Assembly (NCBI GenBank): GCA_018269075.1
Contig: JAFDVJ010000012.1
Coordinates: 52,496-116,495 of the forward strand
Length of the DNA stretch: 64,000 nucleotides
Source: Acidobacteriota bacterium
GTDB taxonomy: Bacteria > Acidobacteriota > Blastocatellia > Pyrinomonadales > Pyrinomonadaceae
Reading direction: 5' to 3'
The notes under the pieces were generated by a model. The model was given only the letters and a program-made list of their open reading frames with translations. It searched no databases and was not told where the DNA came from. The position numbers and the translations under genes are program-made. The first letter of the stretch is position 1. Each line of letters starts with the position of its first letter. Shown here piece after piece: positions 40,378 to 48,047 of the stretch.

Positions 40378-42204
40378 TCACCTCATCGGTGCGCCTTCCG
40401 GCATCACGCCGACGAACCCTCTGAATTCTCCATATCCGGTCATCCGAACATAGTTGACGATCGCCATCGCGAGAACCCGGTCGTCGTGGAATCCGCTCAT
40501 CGCTCCCCACTGCGTCTTCTGGGCATTCAGCCAGATCACGTTCTGGGCCTGATCGCACCATTCCTGATTCGATAAGCCGATCTCGCCGGTGCGGATCGCC
40601 TGCTCCAGAAAGACCGCGTAAAGCGATTTGTTGGCCGTCGAGGTCACGACGCCGAACTCGACCTTCTCCATTGCCTCGTCGTAACTCAGCTTGCCGTCTT
40701 CGACGTCGCGCCGGAGCGCTGCGGTCAGCTCCTTGTAGACCCGCTCGGGTTCGACCAGCTCCAGCAGCTTCTTGATCGTCGCGATCCCGGTGTTGTTCCG
40801 CTCGACGCAGACCACCGCGCCGTTGTAATCGTCGGACAACTCCTGAAGCCGGTAGGCCAGCAGATCCGGACTGATCTTCAACTCTTCCGAGTGGCACTGC
40901 CGGCCGGTCTGAAGATCGATCACTTCGATCGCCGATGAGTCGCCGTCGTCGGTACCGAGCGAGGTGTCGGCCCCGATCAGATATTCGCGTCCCGGAATCG
41001 GCTCCTGCGGTTCGCAGGTCACCTTCAGGTAAAGCGGGCTGATCACGTTCCGAACCGACGAATCGAAACAGTCGATGTCGTTCTCCGGATGCTCCACTCT
41101 GAAGAGCTTCAGGCCGCGCTTTTTGTCGAGGCCGCCGAGCTCTTCAATTTTCAATCTGCGCCAAGCCAGATACTCGGCGACTTCAAAGCAGTGCCAGGTC
41201 GCATCGCGATCGACATACTTCAAACTTTTCAAATGCGAGAGTATCTTCTCGCAGATCTCGATTTCATCCGTCGTGACTTTCGCGTCGTCGATCCGGTGCC
41301 GGTTCGCGATCCGTTCGTCTTCGGTCTCGCCGTCCGTAAAGTCGAGAATCGATTCTTCGTCCGAGAGCAGCAGCCATTTGTCTTCGAAGTTCGCGAACCG
41401 AAAACCCTTGATCCGGTTTTCGCGGAGCCACCACCATTCGTAGAAGAACGACGTCCAGCCGCCCTTGCCGCGCTTCCCCTGCTCGTAGTACAGGTGAAAC
41501 TTTTCCTTGCCGCCGGCCGTCGATTCGAGCGTGATGTCGCCCTTTTCGGCCGCCGCCATCAGCGCCGTGAAGAACGACTCCTGGTCGCCGGCCCAGAACG
41601 GGATCTCCGTCAGGTGCGCGTCGGTGATCGTCTGCGATCGGAGTTTTCCTTCGAGGCCCGGACGCGGATTCAAACTGGTGATGACCGAGTTCGAGACGCC
41701 TTTCGCGAGATCGTGAAACTCGAACTTTTCTTTCGACCGGTACTTTGTCGCCGGACGAAAACGGCTCGGCAGATGGTCGTACATCACGTTGAGCCGGCTC
41801 CAGAATTCTTCCTCGGCGTCCGGATCGTGCGGAACCTCGCGGATATTCCGGCCCGAGAAAAGAATCGCCTTGCAGAATTTCAGCGCGAGCTCGTAGGTCG
41901 AAAAACCGAACTGCCGCGCCTTCAGCACGACGTTGCGCCGGGTCCGCCGAAAGTGATAATCGCTCTGGACATCGTTGAACTTGAACGGAACGATCTCGTT
42001 GTCGTTATGCTTCGACCGGATGCGGATGAAATTTTCAATGAACAGTTTCTGAACCTTTTTGTCCGGCCAGTTTTCTCGCCACCATTTGATCGGCGCGAGC
42101 TGGATGTCGAAGCCGCCGAACTCCTCGGAAAGCTGATCGGCTGCGTGATCGACGGCCGCGCCCATCCGCGCCTTCAATTCCTCAACCGATTTCACTCTTG
42201 CCAA
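40378..42204 (-). CDS. Large terminase subunit
   Basis: 608 residues. The ATPase part contains VVLKARQFGFST (Walker A variant) near 94 and later DITLESTAGG. The nuclease part has LIGADTSLGTDDGDSSAIEVID (first catalytic Asp) and VVCVERNNTG. It pumps and cuts phage DNA into the head. The start is TTG at 42204, supported by GGAGGT 6 bases upstream, overlapping the small terminase gene by 23 bp. The 122-bp gap after it holds only a direct repeat CGCTCAGAAA. Confidence 0.9.
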   Translation of the reverse strand: MARVKSVEELKARMGAAVDHAADQLSEEFGGFDIQLAPIKWWRENWPDKKVQKLFIENFIRIRSKHNDNEIVPFKFNDVQSDYHFRRTRRNVVLKARQFGFSTYELALKFCKAILFSGRNIREVPHDPDAEEEFWSRLNVMYDHLPSRFRPATKYRSKEKFEFHDLAKGVSNSVITSLNPRPGLEGKLRSQTITDAHLTEIPFWAGDQESFFTALMAAAEKGDITLESTAGGKEKFHLYYEQGKRGKGGWTSFFYEWWWLRENRIKGFRFANFEDKWLLLSDEESILDFTDGETEDERIANRHRIDDAKVTTDEIEICEKILSHLKSLKYVDRDATWHCFEVAEYLAWRRLKIEELGGLDKKRGLKLFRVEHPENDIDCFDSSVRNVISPLYLKVTCEPQEPIPGREYLIGADTSLGTDDGDSSAIEVIDLQTGRQCHSEELKISPDLLAYRLQELSDDYNGAVVCVERNNTGIATIKKLLELVEPERVYKELTAALRRDVEDGKLSYDEAMEKVEFGVVTSTANKSLYAVFLEQAIRTGEIGLSNQEWCDQAQNVIWLNAQKTQWGAMSGFHDDRVLAMAIVNYVRMTGYGEFRGFVGVMPEGAPMR

Positions 42205-42718
42205 AATGCACCTCCGCCATCTCGATAAATTCGTCCTTTCGCTTGTAGAACAATTTCGCCAGGTCGGTATCGATCTCTTTGGCCCACTTCACGATCAGCT
42301 CGAAGTCTTCGACGAACGTCTCGAAGTTGCCGGTCGTCAGATCGAGTTTGTTCCGAAGCTCGATCTGCTGCTCGGTCAGCTTGATGAAAAGCTGCACGGC
42401 TTTCTCATCACCCTGAAGCGCCTTCTCCTGGTAGTGATCGGCGAGCTTCACGACGGCCTGATACCGGCGCTCGTCGTCGTTGACGACCGAAGCGATCTGA
42501 TTTTGCTGGTGAAGCTCCAGCGATTTTTCAAACCCGTACTTCGTGATCCAGCCGTGACGGGAATCGGGTCCGGTGCCGCGATCGTTGAGCAGCCGCCGCG
42601 TCCAGCCCGGATACTGCTTTTTCATCTCGCGCTCGATCTGCGCGGGATTGCCGCCGTACTGGCAGTAAAGTTTTCGGCAAAGTTCCTTTGCTTCGTGCGG
42701 GTATTCTCTGGACGTCAT
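42182..42718 (-). CDS. Small terminase-like DNA recognition protein
   Basis: 178 residues. The N-terminal part (YPHEAKELCRKLYCQYGGNPAQIEREM...) looks like a helix-turn-helix, followed by a long helical region (YQAVVKLADHYQEKALQGDEKAVQL). Position directly upstream of and overlapping the large terminase supports the assignment; in Mu-type phages this subunit recognises the packaging site. Confidence 0.65.
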   Translation of the reverse strand: MTSREYPHEAKELCRKLYCQYGGNPAQIEREMKKQYPGWTRRLLNDRGTGPDSRHGWITKYGFEKSLELHQQNQIASVVNDDERRYQAVVKLADHYQEKALQGDEKAVQLFIKLTEQQIELRNKLDLTTGNFETFVEDFELIVKWAKEIDTDLAKLFYKRKDEFIEMAEVHFGKSEIG

Positions 42719-42812
42719 CGCTTAAATTTCGCGGCGGAGAGTCGGCATCATGCCATTCACTTTCCCGTCAGCCTCACGCCGCGTTTCCTGTTCCAGCCGA
42801 GTAACAGGAAAA

Positions 42813-43172
42813 TCAATCCTTTTCCGTGATCTGTCTGAGCATCGACTTGATCTCGTTGATATGGCCCTCGATCGTCTGAAAGCGCTGCTCGTTTCGGCGA
42901 TCGACCTGCTCCGAGACTTTCTGGTTGAAATGAACATCGACGTTTCGCTGATGAAGGTCGATCTCGCGCCGCATCTCCCTGATCTCCCTCGTGATCTCGG
43001 TATGTTCTTTCTCCTTTTCCGTTTGAAGCCGGGCGACTTCCTTTTCGAGCGCGGCGTTCCGGCGTTCGAGCTTGACCAGCCACGAAATGAAACCGATCAG
43101 CGCGATCACCAGCGAAAGTAAAAATCCAGGCTGCATAAACGGCGACTCCGTCGGGAGACTCTGCATCATCAT
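42813..43172 (-). CDS. Membrane-anchored coiled-coil protein, spanin-like
   Basis: 119 residues: one N-terminal membrane helix (about 14-34, FLLSLVIALIGFISWLV) followed by a long, highly charged coiled coil (LEKEVARLQTEKEKEHTEIT...). GAGGAAG precedes the ATG. Layout resembles inner-membrane spanins. It lies in a lysis-type cluster with a lipoprotein and an endolysin candidate; the 94-bp gap after it shows nothing. Confidence 0.5.
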   Translation of the reverse strand: MMMQSLPTESPFMQPGFLLSLVIALIGFISWLVKLERRNAALEKEVARLQTEKEKEHTEITREIREMRREIDLHQRNVDVHFNQKVSEQVDRRNEQRFQTIEGHINEIKSMLRQITEKD

Positions 43173-43182
43173 CTTCCTCGTC

Positions 43183-43320
43183 TTACCGGCCCTCGGCCTC
43201 GTCCTTCAGACTTTGTGCGTTGGCTTCGACCTCAAGCCACGTTTTAGCCTCGGCGAGCGTGACGTTGCCGAGGCGTTCGAGCAGCAAATTAACAACTTCG
43301 AGAACAGTTTCTTCGTCCAT
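43183..43320 (-). CDS. 45-residue ORF in the lysis cluster
   Basis: Starts at ATG 43320 with AGGAGGT upstream and directly follows the lipoprotein stop (TGA ATG). It encodes an acidic helical peptide (MDEETVLEVVNLLLERLGN start, ending EAEGR). Not recognised. The strong ribosome site and exact coupling argue that it is real. Confidence 0.65.
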   Translation of the reverse strand: MDEETVLEVVNLLLERLGNVTLAEAKTWLEVEANAQSLKDEAEGR

Positions 43321-43815
43321 TCAGACCTCCTGAGCGGCCGCGATGCGGCGATTGACGTCGGCTTCCACTTCGAACGCGCGGGCGATCAGCCGTACCGCGT
43401 TGATGACCAGATCGATCGAGTTTCGCATCCGACCGGAAACCTCGATCACCTTCAGCTCGACCAGAACGTCGATAAACTTCTGGACGAGATCGGAATTAAA
43501 GAGCGCGAGCGCCCGCGCCCATTCGGCCTTCGGAACGTTGTCGGTCGTTCCGTAGGTCGTTTCGAGCGTCGCGATCACCGCGTCGAACGCCTGCCCGGCT
43601 TTCGCCAGGACGATGATCTTGTCGGCGATTCGCGCGGTCTGCGCCGGCGTCAGCACGCCGGCCCGGAAAAGATCGCGCACGGCATTCGTCGTTTGATCGG
43701 CGTAGCCGGCGATCTTCGCCGATTCTCGCCGCGCTTTTTCGAGCGTCACTTTCGACGGGCACGCCGTCAGCACGAGGCTGTAAATCAGAAGACAGGAAAT
43801 CAATAACTTTTTCAT
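43321..43815 (-). CDS. Lipoprotein of the lysis cluster
   Basis: 164 residues. A signal peptide with lipobox LTAC (MKKLLISCLLIYSLVLTAC) predicts a lipid-anchored protein, mature from Cys19; the rest is helical. Proximity to a membrane coiled-coil protein suggests an outer-membrane spanin-type partner, although it is longer than most. An alternative is a superinfection-exclusion lipoprotein. Confidence 0.6.
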   Translation of the reverse strand: MKKLLISCLLIYSLVLTACPSKVTLEKARRESAKIAGYADQTTNAVRDLFRAGVLTPAQTARIADKIIVLAKAGQAFDAVIATLETTYGTTDNVPKAEWARALALFNSDLVQKFIDVLVELKVIEVSGRMRNSIDLVINAVRLIARAFEVEADVNRRIAAAQEV

Positions 43816-43817
43816 AA

Positions 43818-44996
43818 CTACTCCACGTTGTGTTTATCGGGATCGGCCGCGTACTTCATCTTGAGCATATTGAGAGCCGTGAACACGACGGCGATCACAA
43901 TGCACAGGACGATGAATCCGACCACGCCGACCGCGATCAGCTTCCAGTTCTCGCGGGCAAATCCGATCACGCCGACGACGGCGCTGAAGATCAGCCCGAA
44001 AACCTGAATCACAAAATTTCTGGTTTTGCCGCTGGTGACTTTGATCACCTCCTGATAGGCGTCCATCCCGCGTCTGAGCGCGGTGCCGAGAACAGGCGAG
44101 AAACCGGTCGGCGGCCGGCTCTCGCTCTCGGCATCCAGCGGCTCGGAGGGTTGAGGCGCTGAATCTTTGACCGGCTCCGGATCAAGCTCCGGCTCGGAAG
44201 GAAAACTTTCAGCCGTTTCGGCCGTGATGCTTTCCTGCTCGATCGCGCCGGTTACAGCCGCCGCGTTCGGCGCGACCGTCTCGATCGGCGTGACGCGCGC
44301 GATCTTCGGGACGCCGACGAAATGCGCGGTCTGATATTTCAGATCGTCGGCCGAGTCGAACTCGCTTTCCGGGAGACCGACGATATAGTCGAAATCAGCC
44401 TGGTCGATCAGGATGTACGGCCAGCGGCCGATGCCTTTCATCAGCGCCGGGTCGGCTTTCCGGATATTGCCGAGCGGAACCTTGACGCCGAGCGCCTCGC
44501 CGATCGTCTGGATGAACTCCGGGTACTGGCTGATGTGCGTCGTTTGGCAGCCTTCGGAAAACGTCCAGGTATTGCCGCCGTAGTGCTGATCGATCGCCGT
44601 CCCGACGCTCGAATAGAAACCGCCCTTGCCGTCGCTTCGCCAAACCAGAAGCTGCTCGCCCGGCGTCGCCGGCCGCAGCGCGACGTAGCGCTTCGCCGGC
44701 TCGTTGATATGGTGATAGGAAAGTTTGTAGAAATGAACGCCTTTTTTGAGGATCGCTTTCGGCTGCCCTTTCATAATGTAGGCGGCCGGGTCGGCGTTCC
44801 AGTTGAACGTCTTGATCTTCGAAAGCCGATTGGTCCAGACGGCCAGCTCGTCATCGTAGAAATTGAGCTTCGGATGGCGGATCGCGACCTCGACGATCGG
44901 ATACTCGGTCTGCCAGTCGTCGCCGAGAAAATAAACGCAAATCTTCCTGAAGGACGATGCTTTGATTGTCGGACGCTTGTTCGGAAGAATAGACAT
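43818..44996 (-). CDS. Probable cell-wall hydrolase with two C-terminal membrane helices
   Basis: 392 residues. The N-terminal domain (about 15-205) contains YKLSYHHINEPAKRYVAL and TWTFSEGCQTTHISQYPEF; the S-x-G-C-Q-T motif with an upstream His is found in phage peptidoglycan-active proteins. A proline/glutamate-rich linker (about 235-300) leads to two membrane helices (about 325-345 and 355-380). A membrane-tethered endolysin is proposed. No classical lysozyme motif is visible, so the activity is uncertain. Confidence 0.45.
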   Translation of the reverse strand: MSILPNKRPTIKASSFRKICVYFLGDDWQTEYPIVEVAIRHPKLNFYDDELAVWTNRLSKIKTFNWNADPAAYIMKGQPKAILKKGVHFYKLSYHHINEPAKRYVALRPATPGEQLLVWRSDGKGGFYSSVGTAIDQHYGGNTWTFSEGCQTTHISQYPEFIQTIGEALGVKVPLGNIRKADPALMKGIGRWPYILIDQADFDYIVGLPESEFDSADDLKYQTAHFVGVPKIARVTPIETVAPNAAAVTGAIEQESITAETAESFPSEPELDPEPVKDSAPQPSEPLDAESESRPPTGFSPVLGTALRRGMDAYQEVIKVTSGKTRNFVIQVFGLIFSAVVGVIGFARENWKLIAVGVVGFIVLCIVIAVVFTALNMLKMKYAADPDKHNVE

Positions 44997-45010
44997 TTGA
45001 GTTTCCCTGT

Positions 45011-45040
45011 GGAGAGAAGCAAGATGTTTTGCTTCTCTCC
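45011..45040. repeat. Perfect 12-bp stem hairpin upstream of the hydrolase gene
   Basis: GGAGAGAAGCAA (45011-45022) pairs with TTGCTTCTCTCC (45029-45040), loop GATGTT. It is 15 bp before the hydrolase ATG, on the transcript side, so it could regulate translation of the lysis gene. There is no T-run. Confidence 0.7.
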
Positions 45041-45254
45041 GACGTCGCCCGGCTCACCTGCAACATCTCAGGCTGGAAGAAACCGGGTTTTGTAAATGCC
45101 CTACCGGGCTTTGTAATATGTGAGGCTTTCCGCGTTGAGGGCAGATCGCCTCTGTCGTTAATCGGCCGTTCGGATACTCAACATCGGCCCTCGTTGGTAA
45201 TGAGTTGAGACGATGAACTGGCCTTCACCGTCCCGGTCGCCACGGGTGCGACTG
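45041..45254. other. Structured non-coding stretch between hydrolase and Gam-like genes
   Basis: 214 bp without a supported ORF. It includes a direct repeat ACCGGG-TTTGTAA (near 45089 and 45107) and a CTCAAC/GTTGAG stem (near 45178 and 45203), plus several G/C-rich self-complementary patches. It could be a leader RNA, a late promoter region or an ncRNA. Confidence 0.35.
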
Positions 45255-45740
45255 TTACCTGTTGATGCGGATCGAAAAGTCGTATGTCGTTTTCTTCGTG
45301 CTGAGATCATCGATCTCCTTTTCGCTGACGACGTTTTTCGCCTCTTTGATCAGCACGGTAAAACACTGCCAGAACTTCTCGTTTTTGTTCTTCACGAAAT
45401 CGAAGAACTTTTTCGCGTTGATGATCCGGCTGCCGTCCCTGCGCTCGATGGACGCGACGGCATTGACGCTTGCGATCGTCGCCGGCTTCGGGTTGCCCTG
45501 AGCGTCACGTTCGCCCCGGAGCATGATTTCGATTTCCGCCTGAAGCGCCGCCGCTTTCTCGCGAATCGGGCCGGCCTTTTTGTCGAACTCTTCGCGGATC
45601 GGCTTCGTGCTTTCCTCGAATTGCCGGATGTGCGGGTCGAGCTTCTTGTTGCGAGTGCCTTCGAGTTTAAGCAGCCGGTCCTGCAACACGGCCCATTGTT
45701 CGAGCTTTTCTTTGACTTCTTTCGGATTTACTTTCGCCAT
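45255..45740 (-). CDS. Gam-like host-nuclease inhibitor candidate
   Basis: 161 residues. The N-terminal half is a long coiled-coil (LEQWAVLQDRLLKLEGTRN to IREKAAALQAEIEIML). The C-terminal half is alpha/beta, ending KKTTYDFSIRI. This layout of paired helices followed by a compact domain resembles Mu Gam, a Ku-like protein that coats DNA ends. The orientation is odd, since Mu gam is with the early genes. An unrelated coiled-coil protein is the alternative. Confidence 0.4.
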   Translation of the reverse strand: MAKVNPKEVKEKLEQWAVLQDRLLKLEGTRNKKLDPHIRQFEESTKPIREEFDKKAGPIREKAAALQAEIEIMLRGERDAQGNPKPATIASVNAVASIERRDGSRIINAKKFFDFVKNKNEKFWQCFTVLIKEAKNVVSEKEIDDLSTKKTTYDFSIRINR

Positions 45741-45746
45741 AAGATT

Positions 45747-45821
45747 TGGAAGCGGGAGCCGGAATCGAACCGGCGACGTTCGGGTTATGAGTCCGAGGTT
45801 CTACCACTGAACTATCCCGCA
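45747..45821 (-). tRNA. tRNA with CAT anticodon (Met or Ile2 type), CCA encoded
   Basis: Minus-strand cloverleaf. The D-arm is GTTC/GAAC with AGTGGTA, the anticodon loop CTCATAA (anticodon CAT), the T-arm GCCGG-TTCGATT-CCGGC, the acceptor 3' strand TCCCGCT, then T and encoded CCA. Positions 1 and 72 are U and U, so the acceptor has six canonical pairs, and there is an A31-C39 mismatch at the anticodon stem. It may be elongator Met or lysidine-type Ile. Its 3' end is 6 bp before the Gam-like start, so both share a transcript. Confidence 0.8.
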
Positions 45822-45829
45822 TTGTTTGA

Positions 45830-45856
45830 GCGGGATGCTTACCCCAAACATCCCGC
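45830..45856. repeat. Hairpin upstream of the tRNA
   Basis: GCGGGATG (45830-45837) pairs with CATCCCGC (45849-45856). It repeats the GCGGGAT of the tRNA 5' end, so it may have arisen by duplication of the acceptor strand or act in tRNA processing. Confidence 0.55.
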
Positions 45857-45881
45857 AATGAACGTAGCACCTAATGCAGAA

Positions 45882-45910
45882 AACTCTGCCAACACGAGAT
45901 TGGCAGAGTT
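45882..45910. repeat. Perfect 11-bp stem hairpin
   Basis: AACTCTGCCAA (45882-45892) and TTGGCAGAGTT (45900-45910), loop 7. It lies between divergent transcripts (tRNA leftward, HTH gene rightward). A further imperfect hairpin AAGGACG...CGTTCCTTTT lies at 45924-45947. Confidence 0.65.
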
Positions 45911-45954
45911 CGGGTATCATTAGAAGGACGTTTTTTGCGTTCCTTTTAAAGTTC

Positions 45955-45984
45955 TTGACTTTTCTATTTTTTTAGTTTTTTAAT
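45955..45984 (+). promoter_or_regulatory. Candidate promoter for the small HTH gene
   Basis: TTGACT (45955-45960), an 18-bp spacer and TTTAAT (45979-45984). The start codon follows only 9 bp later, which implies a very short leader, or that this promoter serves another transcript. Confidence 0.35.
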
Positions 45985-45993
45985 AACAGAGAG

Positions 45994-46230
45994 ATGAGAT
46001 ATTACCAGATGCCATTGATAGAAATCGATCAGCTCATTAAGCTCGGCGAAGTCGAGCGGATACTCTCGCAGGTTTTCTTTCCGGCCCCGTCGCGGCCAAC
46101 GATCGTCGGTTGGATCGAAGACGGCACGCTCGACGGAAAGCAGATCGGTTCGGGCGGCAACTGGTTTATTTATAAATCCTCGCTCGACAATCTTATCGAG
46201 CAGAGCCAGCCGCGCCGACTCGCCGCTTAG
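45994..46230 (+). CDS. Excisionase-type small HTH DNA-binding protein
   Basis: 78 residues. A winged-helix/MerR-like excisionase fold is suggested by PTIVGWIEDGTLDGKQIGSG followed by NWFIYKSSLDNLI, the usual helix-turn-helix then wing pattern of HTH_17 proteins. It is an isolated rightward gene between the leftward tRNA block and the immunity genes, so a regulatory role is likely. Confidence 0.7.
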   Translation: MRYYQMPLIEIDQLIKLGEVERILSQVFFPAPSRPTIVGWIEDGTLDGKQIGSGGNWFIYKSSLDNLIEQSQPRRLAA

Positions 46231-46252
46231 AGTTGCTTTAAAACGCAACTCT
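46229..46252 (+). terminator. Hairpin at the end of the HTH gene
   Basis: AGAGTTGC-TTTAAAAC-GCAACTCT, then an A-rich stretch. It begins at the stop codon of the HTH gene. It is partner to an inverted, compensatorily changed copy at 46304-46327. Confidence 0.65.
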
Positions 46253-46303
46253 AAAAAATTACCTTTATTGAAATTAAAGGGCTTATCGAAATTATCGACT
46301 CGT

Positions 46304-46327
46304 AGAATTGCGTTTTAAAGCAATTCT
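46304..46327 (-). terminator. Hairpin at the end of the zinc-ribbon protein gene
   Basis: AGAATTGC-GTTTTAAA-GCAATTCT, overlapping the stop of the leftward gene at 46326. Relative to the reverse complement of 46229-46252 it differs by two paired changes that keep the stem. Confidence 0.65.
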
Positions 46328-47099
46328 AAACTCTGCTGGCCTTAACTACCTGATTGTTTCTGATCAGAAAAACAATCTGGTTTATAACGTAAGCGCCGAA
46401 CCCATTCTTAGCCCGGATTTTTACGCTCGTTCCCCAATAGGGTTCCTTCCCGATATAAACTTTTTTTACAACCGTCCAGCCCAAATATTCAGAGCTGGAA
46501 TAATCGTTCAGAGTTTGCTTCAGATAATTTTCAGCCGGTTGAACGCTACCGTCATAAGCACTATTTTCCGGCTTCGGCCCCAGAACTAAACGCTCGGCCA
46601 CAATCTTTGAAGACTTGTCGATCAATTTTTTGTTCAGAGCCTGAGCTTCTTTGTAGTCTTTAGAGTCTTTAGGAATGGCGCGCAGCGGCTGCATTACCGC
46701 ATCGAATCTCTTGATGTCTTCGTCAGAATATTCCTCCCGTTCCATTTTCAAAAGATCTTCGCTTTGCGCTTTCAAATCCGCCAGCGTCGGCGGAGGTGTG
46801 GGCGTCGCATTCACGTTTGCGGCGGTCGTCGGCCCCGGCCGTGGATTCTCGATCTGAGCACTATTCGAATTTTTCATTTTGTCTGTGAAGGCTCCGATCA
46901 GTCCGCAAATCGTGCAACTACCGACGACCGCCGCGAGCGCAATGCCGGCGATTCCCCAACCGGGAAATTTATTTTTGTTTTGAAGTTGAGGCGGAGGCGG
47001 AGGCGGAGGCGGACTGCTGAACGCAAGGCCACAGCTCGGACAAAAGCGACTGCCAGCAACAACGGCAGCTTTGCATCGGGGACATTGAAAATTATTCAT
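46326..47099 (-). CDS. Zinc-ribbon membrane protein
   Basis: 257 residues. An N-terminal zinc ribbon (CPRCKAAV then CPSCGLAF), a polyproline run, one membrane helix (about 47-72), a Pro/Thr-rich spacer, and a C-terminal mostly helical domain (about 105-190) ending in a beta-rich part. It sits in the immunity region beside the ImmA-like gene and could be a lysogeny-expressed membrane protein, for example superinfection exclusion. The function is unrecognised. Confidence 0.65.
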   Translation of the reverse strand: MNNFQCPRCKAAVVAGSRFCPSCGLAFSSPPPPPPPPQLQNKNKFPGWGIAGIALAAVVGSCTICGLIGAFTDKMKNSNSAQIENPRPGPTTAANVNATPTPPPTLADLKAQSEDLLKMEREEYSDEDIKRFDAVMQPLRAIPKDSKDYKEAQALNKKLIDKSSKIVAERLVLGPKPENSAYDGSVQPAENYLKQTLNDYSSSEYLGWTVVKKVYIGKEPYWGTSVKIRAKNGFGAYVINQIVFLIRNNQVVKASRV

Positions 47100-47115
47100 T
47101 GGATATAATCCTCGT

Positions 47116-47559
47116 TTAAATCTTAAACGTATCGTAAATCTCTTTCCGGATTTTAATCAATTCCAGAGGGTAATTATACTCCTCAATGATCTCGCCCCAA
47201 GTTTTCGACTCGACCAGCCAAGTCGGCATCAGCGCGATCGCAGCAAAGAAGTTAGCTTCGCGGTCCATCCGTCGATAGATGCTCCTGCTGAACTTGTGAC
47301 TTACCGGAGCGTGAAGAAGATGATGCCCGAGCTCATGCAGCAGCACCCAGACGAAAATCTCTCTTTTCAATCCGGGTCTGTAAAGAATGAATGCCTGTTT
47401 TTCGTGAATGGTATATTCGCCTTTCGCTTTGATTGTTTCGTCCTTAAACGGACGCACTTTCCAATGCTGGCAGATCTGAAGAACTTCGTCTTCAATAAAA
47501 ACTTTTTCACACCATCCGGGAACTTTTTTTTTGAGAATCTGTGCGAGAATGAACGACAT
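47116..47559 (-). CDS. ImmA/IrrE-family metallopeptidase
   Basis: 147 residues. The zinc motif HELGHHLLH and the downstream E-A-N-x-F-A-A sequence (REANFFAAIALMP) are diagnostic. In ICEBs1 and similar elements ImmA cleaves the neighbouring repressor upon DNA damage; here it lies directly after the repressor gene, overlapping its end, so the same antirepressor role is inferred. The second Met (47559) is preferred. Confidence 0.88.
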   Translation of the reverse strand: MSFILAQILKKKVPGWCEKVFIEDEVLQICQHWKVRPFKDETIKAKGEYTIHEKQAFILYRPGLKREIFVWVLLHELGHHLLHAPVSHKFSRSIYRRMDREANFFAAIALMPTWLVESKTWGEIIEEYNYPLELIKIRKEIYDTFKI

Positions 47560-47561
47560 AA

Positions 47562-48026
47562 TCACTCTTCTTCGAGTTTCATTTTTTCAATTTCAGCATC
47601 AAGTAATTTTGTTAGAACGTCGATCTCTGTCCTTGATCGTCGGTGATGTTTTCCGCCGAATTTGAGTGAAACAAACTCGCGAACGGTCATTTCTTCAACT
47701 ATCGATTTTTTACTTGGTTGAGGCCTCACATTTCCTATGTGTTCATTAAGCCAGTCTTGTCCAAAATTATCTTCTAATTCTACAGCTAAGGCGATCAGTG
47801 TTTTCTTTGAAACATCGTTCTTGTTGTTCTCAATTTTAGACAAAGCGGAATGAGTGAGACCGACGCGACCCCCTAATTCTTTAAGGGTAAATCCCTTATT
47901 TTTTCTAGCTTCTTTTATCTTTTCACCAAGCACACTTGTAGCGAAATGCGAGTAGTCACATCTTGAGATTGACAGAATGTTCCTGCTCACATTATTATTG
48001 TAGTGTTGTATTTCTAAATTCAACAT
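47562..48026 (-). CDS. XRE-family phage repressor
   Basis: Up to 154 residues. The HTH (about 33-90) reads LGEKIKEARKNKGFTLKELGGRVGLTHSALSKIENN; the C-terminal part is acidic and probably the ImmA-cleaved or dimerisation region. The ATG at 48026 lies inside the operator palindrome, so the true start may be one of the downstream GTG codons (47990 or 47936). It is divergent from the Cro/Ner-like gene and followed by the ImmA-like peptidase. Confidence 0.85.
   Translation of the reverse strand: MLNLEIQHYNNNVSRNILSISRCDYSHFATSVLGEKIKEARKNKGFTLKELGGRVGLTHSALSKIENNKNDVSKKTLIALAVELEDNFGQDWLNEHIGNVRPQPSKKSIVEEMTVREFVSLKFGGKHHRRSRTEIDVLTKLLDAEIEKMKLEEE
47969..47998 (+). promoter_or_regulatory. Rightward early promoter
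   Basis: TTGACA (47969-47974), an 18-bp spacer and TATTAT (47993-47998), close to consensus, about 50 bp before the Cro/Ner-like start. Confidence 0.65.
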
Positions 48027-48036
48027 ACAACTACAA
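47998..48036. promoter_or_regulatory. Operator palindrome between repressor and Cro/Ner-like gene
   Basis: TTGTAGTGTTGTAT (47998-48011) is mirrored by ATACAACTACAA (48025-48036) with a 2-base difference, centred between the divergent start codons. Overlap with the promoter -10 makes it the likely site of repressor and Cro action. Confidence 0.65.
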
Positions 48037-48047
48037 GGAGAATACTA

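Noticed and set aside
45255-45740. Firm assignment as Mu Gam
   Set aside because: Architecture is similar but identity is low and orientation is with late genes, so it is kept as a candidate only.
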